NCBI GenBank assembly: GCA_964647825.1
Contig: CAZYJL010000002.1
Coordinates: 180,800-244,799 of the forward strand
DNA length: 64,000 nt
Source: VFKI01 sp964647825
Lineage (GTDB): Bacteria; Pseudomonadota; Gammaproteobacteria; DSM-16500
Direction of reading: 5' to 3'
Shown piece by piece: positions 26,788 through 36,109 of this stretch. The position numbers and the translations under genes were made by a program. The notes beneath the pieces are model-generated. The model was not told where the DNA came from and searched no databases. It saw only the letters and a list, made by a program, of their open reading frames with translations. Numbering within the stretch: the stretch's first letter is position 1; each line of letters starts with the position of its first letter.

Positions 26788-29499
26788 TTAAACCGTTACC
26801 GGATCAGGTTTTGTTGCATCTATGCCATATTTTTTTGCCGCAGCCTGCAATATAGCAAATGACACACTGCCTGCTTCATATAAAGCACTCAATGCAGCAT
26901 ACGCAATATGATAGCGATCTACCTCAAAGAAATGCCGTAATTTTTCACGCGTATCACTGCGGCCATAACCATCCGTGCCCAACACAGTCAAAGAACGTGT
27001 TGGTAAATATGGCCGGATCAAATCAGGTAACGCACGAACATAATCGGATGCGGCAATGATTGGCCCTGTGTGCGCTGCTAAACACGATGCCACATAACTT
27101 TGTTTCGGCTGAAACGCTTTTTCATTCGCACACTGTGCTAACGCTAAACGGTTCTCGCGCTCAACGCGTGCAGCATCACGACGTAATTCACTATAACTTG
27201 TCACACTCCAGACATCTGCTGCTACCGCAAAATCATTCGCTAATAACTCCGCTGCAAATAGGACTTCACGTAAAATCGCGCCGCTACCCAGCAATTGCAC
27301 GCGCAAGCTATCTTTCTTGGCTTTTTTACTCTGTTCAGCCGCTTGCAATAAATACATACCACGCACAATGCCTTCTTCAACACCGGCAGGCATGGCGGGT
27401 TGCACGTATTTTTCATTCATCGCCATCACATAATAAAAAACGTCTTGTTCTTGCGCGTACATTTCCTCTAAACCTTGCCGCACAATCACCGCCATTTCAT
27501 AACCAAACGCTGGATCATACGCACGACACGAAGGAAACGTCGATGCAGTCAACAAGCTTGTACCATCCTGATGCTGTAACCCCTCTCCTTCCAATGTCGT
27601 CCGACCCGCCGTGGCACCAATTAAAAAGCCGCGTGCACGCATATCGCACGCTGCCCAAATCAGATCACCTACACGCTGAAAGCCAAACATAGAATAATAA
27701 GTAAAAAACGGAATCATCGGCACTTGATGCGTACTATGCGAAGTCGCCGCCGCTAACCACGTTGCCATACAACCGGCTTCCGTAATACCCTCTTCCAGTA
27801 ATTGGCCGTCTTCTGCTTCACGGTAGTACATCAATTGCTCATGATCTTCTGGCTTATAACGCGCACCCCCTGCCGCATAAATACCAATTTGTCGGAATAA
27901 CGCTTCTAGACCAAACGTGCGTACCTCATCTGAGAAAATCGGCACAATCCGAGGGCCAACCACCGGATCTTTCAGTAAACTATTAAAAATACGACCAAGC
28001 ACCATGGTCGTCGACATGGAGCGATCGCCCGTACCTTTTAAAATCGCATCAAAAAGACTTAATTCAGGTATTTTCAACGGATGTGAAACAGTTAAACGTG
28101 CTGGCAACCAACCGCGTAATTTATTTCGCTGTGCCTGCAGATACTGTATCGCAGGATGATCCGCACCCGGATGATAGAATTCAAGATTGGCTAACTGTTC
28201 ATCGGTTAAGGGTAAAGAAAAACGCTCGCGGAATGTCTGTAATGCTTCTAACGACATCTCCAATTGATTGTGCGCAACATTTCGGCTTTCGCCATGTTGC
28301 GTCCCCAGCCCGTACCCTTTTATCCCTTGCGCGAGAATGGCAACGGGTTGACCTTTATGTTTCACTGCTGCGGCATACGCTGCGTAAATTTTTACTGGAT
28401 CATGCGCGCCACGGCCCAATTTTTCCATTGCTGCATCTGAATAGTCTGCAAATAGTGATAGTAACTCAGGATTATCTTGGCAGAATAATTGACGTAAGGC
28501 TGCACCCCCGTGCACTTGCGCATACTGCAACTCTCCATCCACAATCTCAGCCAGACGCTTTTGTAGTAATCCTTTGGCGTCACGTGCAAACACCGCATCC
28601 CATTCACTACCCCATAACACTTTAATGACATGCCAACCGGCGCCACGAAACACGCCTTCTAACTCGGTGACAATCTTGCCATTACCACGCACTAAGCCAT
28701 CAAGACGCTGTAAATTACAATTCACGACATACACGATATTATCAAGCCGTTCACGCACGGCGACCGTCAGTGCACCAACGGATTCGACTTCATCCATTTC
28801 ACCATCACCGCAAAACACCCACACTTTACGGTCATTCGCAGGTAACAATTTTCTATTCACTAAATAGTGAATAAATCGCGCTTGATAAATGGCTTGCAAA
28901 GGTCCTAGACCGAGCGAAACCGTTGCAAATTGCCAAAAATCCGGCATTAACCATGGATGTGGATACGAAGAAACGCCTTTACCATCCACTTCTTGTCGAA
29001 AATTCAATAAATGCTCGGCTGAAAGACGGCCTTCTAAGAAAGCGCGGGCATAATTCCCTTCTGATGAATGGCCTTGAAAATACACTAAATCACCCGGCGT
29101 GCCTTGCTCCGCCCCACGAAAAAAATGGTTCAAGCCCACTTCATACAACGTTGCAATCGAGGCATAAGAAGATAAATGTCCGCCTACCCCCCCTGCATAT
29201 TTTTTTGCCCGCAATACCATCGCAATCGCATTCCAACGAACCATGGCATCCAACTGCGCTTCTAACGCTAAATCCCCTGGATAAGCCGGTTGTTCTGCGG
29301 ATGAAATGGTGTTGAGATAAGACACAACAGCACTGGGTAATGCACCCTGCACAGGAAGACCTGCTTTTTCTGCTGCATCAAGTAGCTGTGTGATAATAAA
29401 TTGTGCTCGCCCGCTGCCCTCATGTTCCAATACTGAGGTAAAGGCATCCAGCCACTCTTGCGTCTCAACGGGGTCTTGATCTTGCCGGACCTGTGTCAT
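26788..29499 (-). CDS. aceE: Pyruvate dehydrogenase E1, homodimeric type
   Basis: 903 residues, the usual size for AceE. Decarboxylates pyruvate with thiamine diphosphate and acetylates E2. ThDP motif FCGDGEMDEVESVG...VNCNLQRLDG; other conserved pieces are YFQGHSSEGNYARAFLEGR, FTYYSMFGFQRVGDL and TTLEGEGLQHQDG. First gene of aceE-aceF-lpdA; no pdhR regulator precedes it. Upstream is a short promoter region and an R2 repeat. Confidence 0.96.
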   Translation of the reverse strand: MTQVRQDQDPVETQEWLDAFTSVLEHEGSGRAQFIITQLLDAAEKAGLPVQGALPSAVVSYLNTISSAEQPAYPGDLALEAQLDAMVRWNAIAMVLRAKKYAGGVGGHLSSYASIATLYEVGLNHFFRGAEQGTPGDLVYFQGHSSEGNYARAFLEGRLSAEHLLNFRQEVDGKGVSSYPHPWLMPDFWQFATVSLGLGPLQAIYQARFIHYLVNRKLLPANDRKVWVFCGDGEMDEVESVGALTVAVRERLDNIVYVVNCNLQRLDGLVRGNGKIVTELEGVFRGAGWHVIKVLWGSEWDAVFARDAKGLLQKRLAEIVDGELQYAQVHGGAALRQLFCQDNPELLSLFADYSDAAMEKLGRGAHDPVKIYAAYAAAVKHKGQPVAILAQGIKGYGLGTQHGESRNVAHNQLEMSLEALQTFRERFSLPLTDEQLANLEFYHPGADHPAIQYLQAQRNKLRGWLPARLTVSHPLKIPELSLFDAILKGTGDRSMSTTMVLGRIFNSLLKDPVVGPRIVPIFSDEVRTFGLEALFRQIGIYAAGGARYKPEDHEQLMYYREAEDGQLLEEGITEAGCMATWLAAATSHSTHQVPMIPFFTYYSMFGFQRVGDLIWAACDMRARGFLIGATAGRTTLEGEGLQHQDGTSLLTASTFPSCRAYDPAFGYEMAVIVRQGLEEMYAQEQDVFYYVMAMNEKYVQPAMPAGVEEGIVRGMYLLQAAEQSKKAKKDSLRVQLLGSGAILREVLFAAELLANDFAVAADVWSVTSYSELRRDAARVERENRLALAQCANEKAFQPKQSYVASCLAAHTGPIIAASDYVRALPDLIRPYLPTRSLTVLGTDGYGRSDTREKLRHFFEVDRYHIAYAALSALYEAGSVSFAILQAAAKKYGIDATKPDPVTV

Positions 29500-29609
29500 A
29501 CTGCATTCCCGTTTGATTTTATTAGAAGAAAAACCTGAACGGCTATTTTAACCTGAATGAAGCAAAAGCCCAAATGCGTGCAGGTTTTAACCTTAGTTAT
29601 ATTGCTATA

Positions 29610-29789
29610 GTAACTCAAGTAGTCAGAATTTTTTTACTTGACTGCATAACACGGGTCCCGCAGAGACAGTACTTTATTCAAGCTGCGCCCTTTCCTAATT
29701 CATGCAGCGCATTTCTATTGATAAAATTCAACCTACTGTCGAGCAACTGCGGTCAGTCAAGTTAAAAAAATCCTGACCACTTGAGTTAC
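29610..29789 (+). mobile_element. R2 inverted-repeat element, copy 1 (180 bp)
   Basis: Ends GTAACTCAAGTAGTCAGAAT and the inverted form CTGACCACTTGAGTTAC enclose the core CGGGTCCCGCAGAGACAG and GCGGTCAGTCAAG. The same layout recurs at 42987, 50932, 59285, 62102 and 63841. Fills most of the 29500-29802 gap; nothing else is seen there. Confidence 0.75.
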
Positions 29790-29802
29790 AAATAATGCAC
29801 AA

Positions 29803-30234
29803 TTACTTTCTTGTTAAGACTGCCATCGTCAAACGATTCACCGAGACAAGCCGCTGTGTTTCATCAACAATTTCAATACTCCAGACTTGTGTTGTTCGGC
29901 CGAGATGATAGGGCTTCGCCGTACCAAATACAAACCCCTGACGCATAGAACGTATATGATTAGTATTAATTTCTAAACCGACACAATAATGCGTTGCTTG
30001 ATCCACACAACAATTTGCCGCGGTCGATCCAACCGTCTCTGCCAGCACACACGATGCACCGCCATGCATAATTCCCGCGGGTTGTATCGTACGTGCATCC
30101 ACAGGCATACGCGCCACTAAAAAATCTTCGCCAATTTCAATAAACTCAATACCAATATGCGCACCCATCGTATTACGACTACGTGTATCGAGCGCCTCCA
30201 CGGTCATGCCTGCTACTTTCCAAATAGACGCCAT
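29803..30234 (-). CDS. Hotdog-fold acyl-CoA thioesterase, YdiI/EntH type
   Basis: 143 residues, typical length. Central helix motif QPAGIMHGGASCVLAETVGS contains the catalytic Glu of this thioesterase subgroup, and GLEINTNHIRS, PYHLGRTTQVW and RLTMAVL match the YdiI/MenI pattern. YdiI hydrolyses 1,4-dihydroxy-2-naphthoyl-CoA or similar aromatic acyl-CoAs; no menaquinone genes are nearby, so the substrate is open. Start ATG 30234 after ggag. Confidence 0.85.
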   Translation of the reverse strand: MASIWKVAGMTVEALDTRSRNTMGAHIGIEFIEIGEDFLVARMPVDARTIQPAGIMHGGASCVLAETVGSTAANCCVDQATHYCVGLEINTNHIRSMRQGFVFGTAKPYHLGRTTQVWSIEIVDETQRLVSVNRLTMAVLTRK

Positions 30235-30266
30235 ATTTTTTACTCCAGATTTATTTCCAACATAGG

Positions 30267-30391
30267 GGCTGTTTACAATGGGTTATTTTCAAACATTTTA
30301 CGAGAAAACAGAAAGTTTTCGAGAATCAAATCCAATCAGGAAGAATGTATTTGATGTTAAAATGATTAAAAATAACCCATTGTAAACAGCC
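30267..30391. mobile_element. R1 palindromic element, copy 2 (125 bp)
   Basis: The most regular copy: GGCTGTTTACAATGGGTTAT at the left end is matched by its complement at the right end, about 34 bp of terminal inverted repeat with two mismatches. Internal hairpins are the same as at 9267. Lies between the thioesterase start and the btuF stop. Confidence 0.85.
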
Positions 30392-30411
30392 TTCAAAAAA
30401 ATAAAAAACAA

Positions 30412-31287
30412 TTATGCGACTCTCGCTAACGCAATATCAGCACAAACGCTTTCTACACCTTGCAAAGTACGTGGTCCTGCCCGTTCGAGTATATCGGGTG
30501 CAACGGAAAATAATAACTGATGACGCACAGCAAACAAGCTAGGAAAACGTTGCCAAAACACTTGCCATTCTTTTTGCGTTGACCCATAAAAAATAACAGC
30601 CGGATTCATCAACACAACAGACTCAGTACTTACCTCAGGCGCAACACCTAACAAATCATCAAATATATTTTTACCGCCACATAATGAGATGACATCACTG
30701 ATCCAACTTTTTGCTGTCACAGTAATAAGTGGCCGTTGCGACACTGCATAAAACACTGAAATTTTTTTGGCTCCCTGATAATGTTGTTGAATATGCCGAA
30801 TATGTTGAGAAAACGCTTCTGCCGCTCGATTCGCTATGTTTTCTGTGCCGGCAAGGCAACCCAAGTGCTTTAACGTACGCGGAATATCCATTAATTTCTC
30901 TGGCTGAAAATAATAAATAGGCACACCAGAAAACCATCTTAACTGTTGTGGTAAGGATCCTACCGCCCAAACAAGAATCAGATCAGGGTGTAATAATGCA
31001 ATATGCTCTCGATCCAGTTGTGAAAAATCCGCTACGACCGGAATTTTTTTCGCGGCGACTGGATAATCACTTCCCTGCATCACACCAACAATGTATTTAC
31101 CCGCACCCGCGGCAAATAACAATTCTGTCATATCGGGTGAAAGACTAATGATTCTCTTTGCAGGTTGCTGCAAAGCGATTTTGTGGCCTGCGTCATCAAT
31201 CACATCACAAGCAAATAATCTTGATGAAAAAATAAAAAAAATAATAAAAAAATAATAAAAAAAATAATTATAATTAATAAAAATCAC
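30412..31287 (-). CDS. btuF: BtuF-like periplasmic substrate-binding protein
   Basis: 291 residues, class III binding-protein fold with two lobes joined by a helix. N-terminal signal or anchor, IFINYNYFFYYFFIIFF, then RLFAC, where the Cys could be a poor lipobox or a normal cleavage region. Motifs DVIDDAGHKIALQQPAKRIISLSPDMTELLFAAGAG and GVMQGSDYP are typical of BtuF (vitamin B12 binding). The start is a GTG at 31287 overlapping the ampE stop. No BtuC or BtuD genes are next to it. Haemin or siderophore binding is the main alternative. Confidence 0.75.
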   Translation of the reverse strand: MIFINYNYFFYYFFIIFFIFSSRLFACDVIDDAGHKIALQQPAKRIISLSPDMTELLFAAGAGKYIVGVMQGSDYPVAAKKIPVVADFSQLDREHIALLHPDLILVWAVGSLPQQLRWFSGVPIYYFQPEKLMDIPRTLKHLGCLAGTENIANRAAEAFSQHIRHIQQHYQGAKKISVFYAVSQRPLITVTAKSWISDVISLCGGKNIFDDLLGVAPEVSTESVVLMNPAVIFYGSTQKEWQVFWQRFPSLFAVRHQLLFSVAPDILERAGPRTLQGVESVCADIALARVA

Positions 31288-32012
31288 CCCATCACAACCA
31301 ATAACGCCAACAAAACAAAAAACATCAACAACACACGATCTAATAACGCCAGTGCCTCTTGCATTTCTGTTTCTGACGTCGTTACTGTATCCAGTCTATC
31401 TAAAGCGGCCATACCGGATTCCACGAACAAAGTCTCATTCATTGCTGGGCCTTTACTGGCATAGCGTTTATAACAACGTATTACTTCTGTGAAATGCCCG
31501 CCAAGCGCAAAAATAAAGGCAAAAAATCTCACCGGCAACCAATCCAGCCAGCTACGCGCACGACCTGCCAATGCAGCAAAAGGAAAACGTCCTTCCGCAC
31601 TGAGCGCAATCACACGATATAACATCGCACCCACCGGCCCCAATAAACAAAACCAAAATAAGACTGCTAATACCCGCGAATTTGCTGCCAGAAAAAAATT
31701 ACGCGCTGAAACAGAAGCAGTTGGCTGGAACTCCAACCAAAGATTTTCTGGACCAAGACAATAAAGAAATATCAAAATATCAAATAATAAAAGGGGAATA
31801 TGATAAAAATGGTTAGATAATAAAGCCTGTAACGCACCCACCAAAAATACCGGTGGCAAAATCGCAAAAATCACTAACAATGCAAACTGTTTACCTAAAC
31901 GAGACGCTGTAAGCCATTGCTGATAATAAAACAACCAACGCCATTTACGTAAATGGCCCCAATGGAAAAAACGCTCTGTTAATAGCGATAACAGCGTCAC
32001 CAAAAAGATCAT
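31284..32012 (-). CDS. ampE: AmpE-like membrane protein
   Basis: 242 residues from the ATG at 32012, which overlaps the ampD stop as ATGA. Multi-span protein with N-terminal MIFLVTLLSLLTERF and conserved segments FCLLGPVGAMLYR and ARSWLDWLPVRFFAFIFALGG, related to the CbiB/CobD membrane family. AmpE is encoded with AmpD in many proteobacteria; its own biochemical role is not settled. Context makes the call firm. Confidence 0.85.
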   Translation of the reverse strand: MIFLVTLLSLLTERFFHWGHLRKWRWLFYYQQWLTASRLGKQFALLVIFAILPPVFLVGALQALLSNHFYHIPLLLFDILIFLYCLGPENLWLEFQPTASVSARNFFLAANSRVLAVLFWFCLLGPVGAMLYRVIALSAEGRFPFAALAGRARSWLDWLPVRFFAFIFALGGHFTEVIRCYKRYASKGPAMNETLFVESGMAALDRLDTVTTSETEMQEALALLDRVLLMFFVLLALLVVMG

Positions 32013-32569
32013 GCTTCTTTCTCCATAGACTCTTGTAAAGAACAGCGCAAACGCGCCCAATCAAAAGCAGGGCCGGGATCTGTTTTGCGTGTTGGCGCAA
32101 TATCCACGTGTCCAACTATATTTGCTGGCGTAATTCTGGGATACACAGCCATTAGCGCGCCAATTACTTTTTTTAATTGCTGATACTGGCTATCGGTATA
32201 GTCAAGCACATCCGTTCCTTCCAGTTCAATGCCAATCGAAAAATCATTACAGTTCGCCCGACCTTGGAAAGAAGACACACCCGCATGCCATGCACATTGA
32301 GAAAACGGGACAAATTGAATCACTTCGCCCGTGCGTGAAATTAATAAATGCGCAGAGACACGCAGCTCGGCAATTGTTTTAAAATAAGGATGCAAAGAAG
32401 TGACGAGTTTACCGCAAAAAAAATCCTCGATATAACGCGTACCAAATTGCCCCGGAGGCAATGAAATCCCATGAATCACGATGAGATCAATCTCCGTATT
32501 AAGCGGGCGTTCGTGACAATGCGGTGAAACTAATTGCCGAGCGGCAATCAAGCGACCCTGCTCTATCAC
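32009..32569 (-). CDS. ampD: 1,6-anhydro-N-acetylmuramyl-L-alanine amidase AmpD
   Basis: 186 residues from a GTG at 32569 with ggag six bases upstream. Cytosolic amidase of peptidoglycan recycling that releases the peptide from anhydro-muropeptides. Zinc ligands: His in VIHGISLPPG, His in GHVDIAPTRKTDPGPAFDW and the final Asp; also SAHLLI and CAWHAG, and SIGIELEGTD with the conserved Glu. In many species AmpD controls beta-lactamase induction; no ampC or ampR lies here. Confidence 0.93.
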   Translation of the reverse strand: MIEQGRLIAARQLVSPHCHERPLNTEIDLIVIHGISLPPGQFGTRYIEDFFCGKLVTSLHPYFKTIAELRVSAHLLISRTGEVIQFVPFSQCAWHAGVSSFQGRANCNDFSIGIELEGTDVLDYTDSQYQQLKKVIGALMAVYPRITPANIVGHVDIAPTRKTDPGPAFDWARLRCSLQESMEKEA

Positions 32570-32697
32570 AAAAAACTCCTCTGAGAGACAGATAAAAACA
32601 TGTTACCAATAAGATTATAGGCATTTTCTTATTTGACGGCCATCCATGCATCGGCTACCCTTCGCCGTTTGCGAAATGTGTAAGGCATGACTAAAAT

Positions 32698-32961
32698 ATG
32701 ATAGATCCACAACAGATTCGCTTACTAATTGAACAAAGCCTGACGGATTGTACGGCACTGATTGAGAGTCCCGATGGAGTTCATTTTTCGGCCGCTGTGA
32801 TTAGTCCTGACTTTGCTGAAAAAACACGCGTTCGCAGACAACAAATGGTCTACGCACCTCTAAACGCATTGATTCACGATGGCAGTCTTCACGCTCTATC
32901 AGTCAAAACATTCACCCCGGAAGAGTGGCGCGCTCAACCACAAGACAATCGAAAAGGATAA
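32698..32961 (+). CDS. ibaG: BolA-family protein IbaG
   Basis: 87 residues. BolA-like fold with the pattern DGVHFSAAVISPDF, RVRRQQMVYAPLNALI and HALSVKTFTPEEW; the missing Cys after the first strand separates it from BolA proper. IbaG proteins pair with monothiol glutaredoxins in iron-sulfur handling. It lies 5 bp before murA, the usual gammaproteobacterial neighbour. Confidence 0.9.
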   Translation: MIDPQQIRLLIEQSLTDCTALIESPDGVHFSAAVISPDFAEKTRVRRQQMVYAPLNALIHDGSLHALSVKTFTPEEWRAQPQDNRKG

Positions 32962-32966
32962 TTCAC

Positions 32967-34229
32967 ATGGATAAATTGGTCATTCGCGGCAATATTCCAC
33001 TCAATGGTGACGTCCGTATTTCTGGGGCAAAGAATGCCGCGCTCCCTATTCTGGCGGGTGCATTACTCACCGCCGCACCAATTCGTATTTCAAATATCCC
33101 GCATCTGCATGACATCACCACCATGATGAGCCTATTAGGGCAAATGGGCGTAAAACTGATGCTAGATGAACGTTCGAATGTCGAAATTCATGCAACCGAT
33201 CTGCACTCTTTTCATGCGCCTTATGATCTTGTCAGAACCATGCGCGCATCCATTCTTGTGCTAGGCCCTCTACTCAGCCGCTTTGGTGAAGCCATCGTCT
33301 CATTACCTGGTGGTTGCGCCATCGGTTCACGGCCAGTTGATCAACACTTGAAGGGTTTAATCCTGATGGGTGCAGATATTACTGTCGAAAAGGGGTATAT
33401 CAAAGCACGCACAAAGGGGCGATTAAAAGGCACACATGTGGTGATGGATCTTGTTACGGTGACAGGAACAGAAAATATTTTAATGGCTGCTGTCCTCGCT
33501 GAAGGCCAAACAGTGATTCATAATGCAGCCTGCGAACCCGAAATTATTGATCTTGCCAACTTTTTAAATACACTCGGTGCCAAAATCAGTGGCGCCGGCA
33601 CTGCGACGATTACTATCGATGGCGTCAAAGAGTTAACGAATGGACACTATCAAGTGATGCCAGATCGAATTGAAACAGGCACATACCTGACAGCTGCTGC
33701 GATTACACGTGGTCGCGTACGTGTCAAAAATACTCGCCCCGATCTCCTTGAATCTGTTTTAACAAAACTTGCGGAAGCAGGTGCGTTTGTTGAAACAGGA
33801 ATGGATTGGATCCATCTTGATATGAAAGGGAATCGCCCACGCGCAGTCAGCGTTAGTACAGCACCCTATCCTGCTTTTCCAACCGACATGCAAGCGCAAA
33901 TCATGGCGATGAATACGGTGGCAGAAGGCACGAGCATCATCACAGAAACAATTTTTGAGAATCGTTTTATGCATGCACAGGAATTAATCCGCATGGGCGC
34001 CAATATTGCTCTCAAAGGTTCTACTGCCGTTTGCACTGGCGTGGATAGTTTGCATGGCGCACCTACCATGGCTACAGATCTACGTGCCTCCGCTAGCCTA
34101 GTGTTAGCCGGCCTCGCCGCTGTGGGTGAAACCTGTGTAGATCGTATTTACCACATCGATCGCGGCTATGAATGCATCGAAGAAAAGTTATCACAACTCG
34201 GCGCACGCATTCATCGTGTGGGGAGTTAA
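32967..34229 (+). CDS. murA: UDP-N-acetylglucosamine 1-carboxyvinyltransferase
   Basis: 420 residues from the ATG at 32967 with aagga upstream. First committed step of peptidoglycan synthesis. KNAALPILAGALL at about 22-34, TMRASILVLGPLL, the catalytic Cys at about 117 in PGGCAIGSRPVDQHL (so fosfomycin-type sensitivity at this residue is expected), and ENRFMHAQELIRMGA. Standard length. Confidence 0.97.
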   Translation: MDKLVIRGNIPLNGDVRISGAKNAALPILAGALLTAAPIRISNIPHLHDITTMMSLLGQMGVKLMLDERSNVEIHATDLHSFHAPYDLVRTMRASILVLGPLLSRFGEAIVSLPGGCAIGSRPVDQHLKGLILMGADITVEKGYIKARTKGRLKGTHVVMDLVTVTGTENILMAAVLAEGQTVIHNAACEPEIIDLANFLNTLGAKISGAGTATITIDGVKELTNGHYQVMPDRIETGTYLTAAAITRGRVRVKNTRPDLLESVLTKLAEAGAFVETGMDWIHLDMKGNRPRAVSVSTAPYPAFPTDMQAQIMAMNTVAEGTSIITETIFENRFMHAQELIRMGANIALKGSTAVCTGVDSLHGAPTMATDLRASASLVLAGLAAVGETCVDRIYHIDRGYECIEEKLSQLGARIHRVGS

Positions 34230-34240
34230 AGGACCACTCT

Positions 34241-34909
34241 ATGAAAAATGCAGTTATCCTCTTTTCTGGCGGGTTAGATTCAACGACTTGTCTTGCGTAT
34301 GCAAAATCAAAAGGTTTTCACTGCCATGCCATCAGCTTTGATTATGGCCAAAGGCATGCCGCAGAATTAAATGCCGCGAAAAAAATTGCTGCGCATTTTG
34401 GTGCAGAACATCACATCATGCACATACCAATCGCGCAACTCGGTGGCTCTGCCTTAACAGACAGCTCGTTAGAAGTGCCAAATTATACGGGCGATCACAC
34501 CATTCCCATTACGTATGTCCCTGCGAGAAATACAATCTTTTTAGCATTTGCGTTAGGCTGGGCAGAAGTGTTGCAAGCGGATGATATTTTTCTTGGCATC
34601 AGCGCCGTCGATTATTCAGGTTATCCTGATTGTCGACCCGAATATATCGAAGCCTTTCAAAAACTCGCAAAATTAGCAACAAAAATGGGCGTGGAAGAAG
34701 GAAAAATCACACTCCATACACCACTCGTTCATCTCTCAAAAGCAGAAACTGTACAACTTGGTTTATCCTTAGGTGTTGACTACAGTATGACGGTTTCATG
34801 TTATCAAGCGAATGCAGAAGGCAAAGCATGCGGCGTATGTGATAGTTGTGCCTTAAGAAAAAAAGGCTTTGCAGAGGCGAAGCTCGCGGATCCAACTTTG
34901 TATGTTTAA
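34241..34909 (+). CDS. queC: 7-cyano-7-deazaguanine synthase QueC
   Basis: 222 residues from the ATG at 34241, seven bases after aagga and 11 bp after murA. ATP-dependent enzyme that makes preQ0 for queuosine. PP-loop FSGGLDSTTCLAYA at the N-terminus, DYGQRH, YVPARNTIFLAFALGWAE, GYPDCRPEYIEAFQ and a C-terminal zinc site CYQA...CGVCDSC. Other queuosine genes are not in the window. Confidence 0.95.
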   Translation: MKNAVILFSGGLDSTTCLAYAKSKGFHCHAISFDYGQRHAAELNAAKKIAAHFGAEHHIMHIPIAQLGGSALTDSSLEVPNYTGDHTIPITYVPARNTIFLAFALGWAEVLQADDIFLGISAVDYSGYPDCRPEYIEAFQKLAKLATKMGVEEGKITLHTPLVHLSKAETVQLGLSLGVDYSMTVSCYQANAEGKACGVCDSCALRKKGFAEAKLADPTLYV

Positions 34910-34923
34910 CTGTAATACTATCT

Positions 34924-34944
34924 TACCGCGCTTAATGCGCGGTA
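34924..34944. repeat. Short perfect palindrome after queC
   Basis: TACCGCGC, five bases and GCGCGGTA. It resembles the first hairpin at 25311-25335. It may stop transcription weakly but has no T run. The remaining sequence up to 35097 shows no gene. Confidence 0.5.
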
Positions 34945-35097
34945 TCTCGCTATAATGCCAAATTGAATTTGATAAATTCATTTTTATTTATTATGAAATT
35001 TCTGTTTCTCAGTAACATTCTTCCAACCAAAAGATTTTCAAATCGACTCTCTACATTTCTCCAAAATTCATCGAGCCAAAAAAATCAACTTACTTCT

Positions 35098-35994
35098 TTA
35101 TTTTCCTCTAAAAACAAGATCATTTTTTGGTTGATCTTTTATTGAAGAAAAACTTTCAAGTCCACACTGCCCTGCTATAAAATCCAACCGTCTTATTAAG
35201 CCACGATCTATGATTTTTTTGTCTTTAAAATAGTTCAAAATGTCTTTAGGTTCATTTATTTTTACTTCATCTGTATTTATTTTCTTTAAAAAATGCTTAA
35301 CACAATCAACATCTTCCTTTTGACGAAAAAAAGTTAGCTTGATTTTAGACCCAAATGAACTCCCTTTACAAAAATCTTCTAGCAGTCTCAACGCGCTACT
35401 TTTGAGATCCTGACCTTTATTCCACTGCTTATAATAGCTTTTGATATGACTCGAATTACGTATCATATGTACATCGACTAAGTGGCTCGTTTTTTTCTGT
35501 ACTTCTGCTGAAACATTACTCATGACTTTTTGCACGTCATGGTCACTTATTTTTGCATCAACAGAACCAAAGCGGCCAGAATAATTATCAACTATCCATT
35601 TACCATTTTTGAAATTAATCTCACCGCCAAGATAAGCAACTTCTGATTCAGTGGTTGTTATAATCTCTCCACTCTCATTATTAAATTTAGGAGCAAGTGA
35701 AGGGTGCCCAAAACCAGTAGATGCGCCTGATTTTTCAAGCTTTACTTTAATCTTATTTAGCCATATATCTTCATCCCCCTTAAAACCTAAAGCTTGTGGA
35801 TACAGCCAAGGTTTTTCGATGCCCACAATTACCTTAGACTCTTCGTTCATTACCCAAAGATAAGGAACCCCAGGAATCAATGATTCATACTCCATATTCT
35901 CTAGATATGTAAAAGTAGGATTTAGTCTTTCTTTTTCCGCCTCCTTAATTTTGTATGGCGCTTGCAAGGGCAACTTAGTTGACTTCTTTTCCAT
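35098..35994 (-). CDS. Unknown soluble protein, effector-like
   Basis: 298 residues from the ATG at 35994, six bases after ggggtg. No signal peptide or membrane span; Lys-rich with predicted mixed secondary structure. The middle has HPSLAPKF, then SEVAYLGGEINFKNGKW followed by IVDNYSGRFGS. A pattern like GGEI-x-F-x-NGK-x-x-x-x-N-x-SGR/H is, to my memory, common in secreted proteins of Legionella and Coxiella. The C-terminal 100 residues include VDVHMIRNSSHIKSYYKQW. The neighbour upstream is another effector-like gene. Function unknown. Confidence 0.65.
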   Translation of the reverse strand: MEKKSTKLPLQAPYKIKEAEKERLNPTFTYLENMEYESLIPGVPYLWVMNEESKVIVGIEKPWLYPQALGFKGDEDIWLNKIKVKLEKSGASTGFGHPSLAPKFNNESGEIITTTESEVAYLGGEINFKNGKWIVDNYSGRFGSVDAKISDHDVQKVMSNVSAEVQKKTSHLVDVHMIRNSSHIKSYYKQWNKGQDLKSSALRLLEDFCKGSSFGSKIKLTFFRQKEDVDCVKHFLKKINTDEVKINEPKDILNYFKDKKIIDRGLIRRLDFIAGQCGLESFSSIKDQPKNDLVFRGK

Positions 35995-36080
35995 ATAATC
36001 ACCCCATTTTTTCAATAAAAAAGTTATATACATGAATTATAGGTGATAGGTTTATTTTTTTATAAGAACAAGTCATTGAT

Positions 36081-36104
36081 ACCCCACTTTGACAAATGTC
36101 TCAC
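36081..36104. repeat. 24-base motif shared with 37971-37994
   Basis: ACCCCACTTTGACAAATGTC followed by TCAC matches ACCCCGCTTTAACAAATGTC followed by TCAC at 37971 with two differences. Each lies about 90 bp upstream of the start of one of the two effector-like genes, in the same orientation. Confidence 0.5.
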
Positions 36105-36109
36105 AGGCT

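Noticed and set aside
32967..34909. A preQ1 riboswitch before queC
   Set aside because: Only 11 bp separate murA and queC, leaving no room for an aptamer.
34963..35145. A 60-codon plus-strand frame after queC
   Set aside because: Low-complexity, no ribosome site, overlaps the end of the minus-strand gene at 35098.
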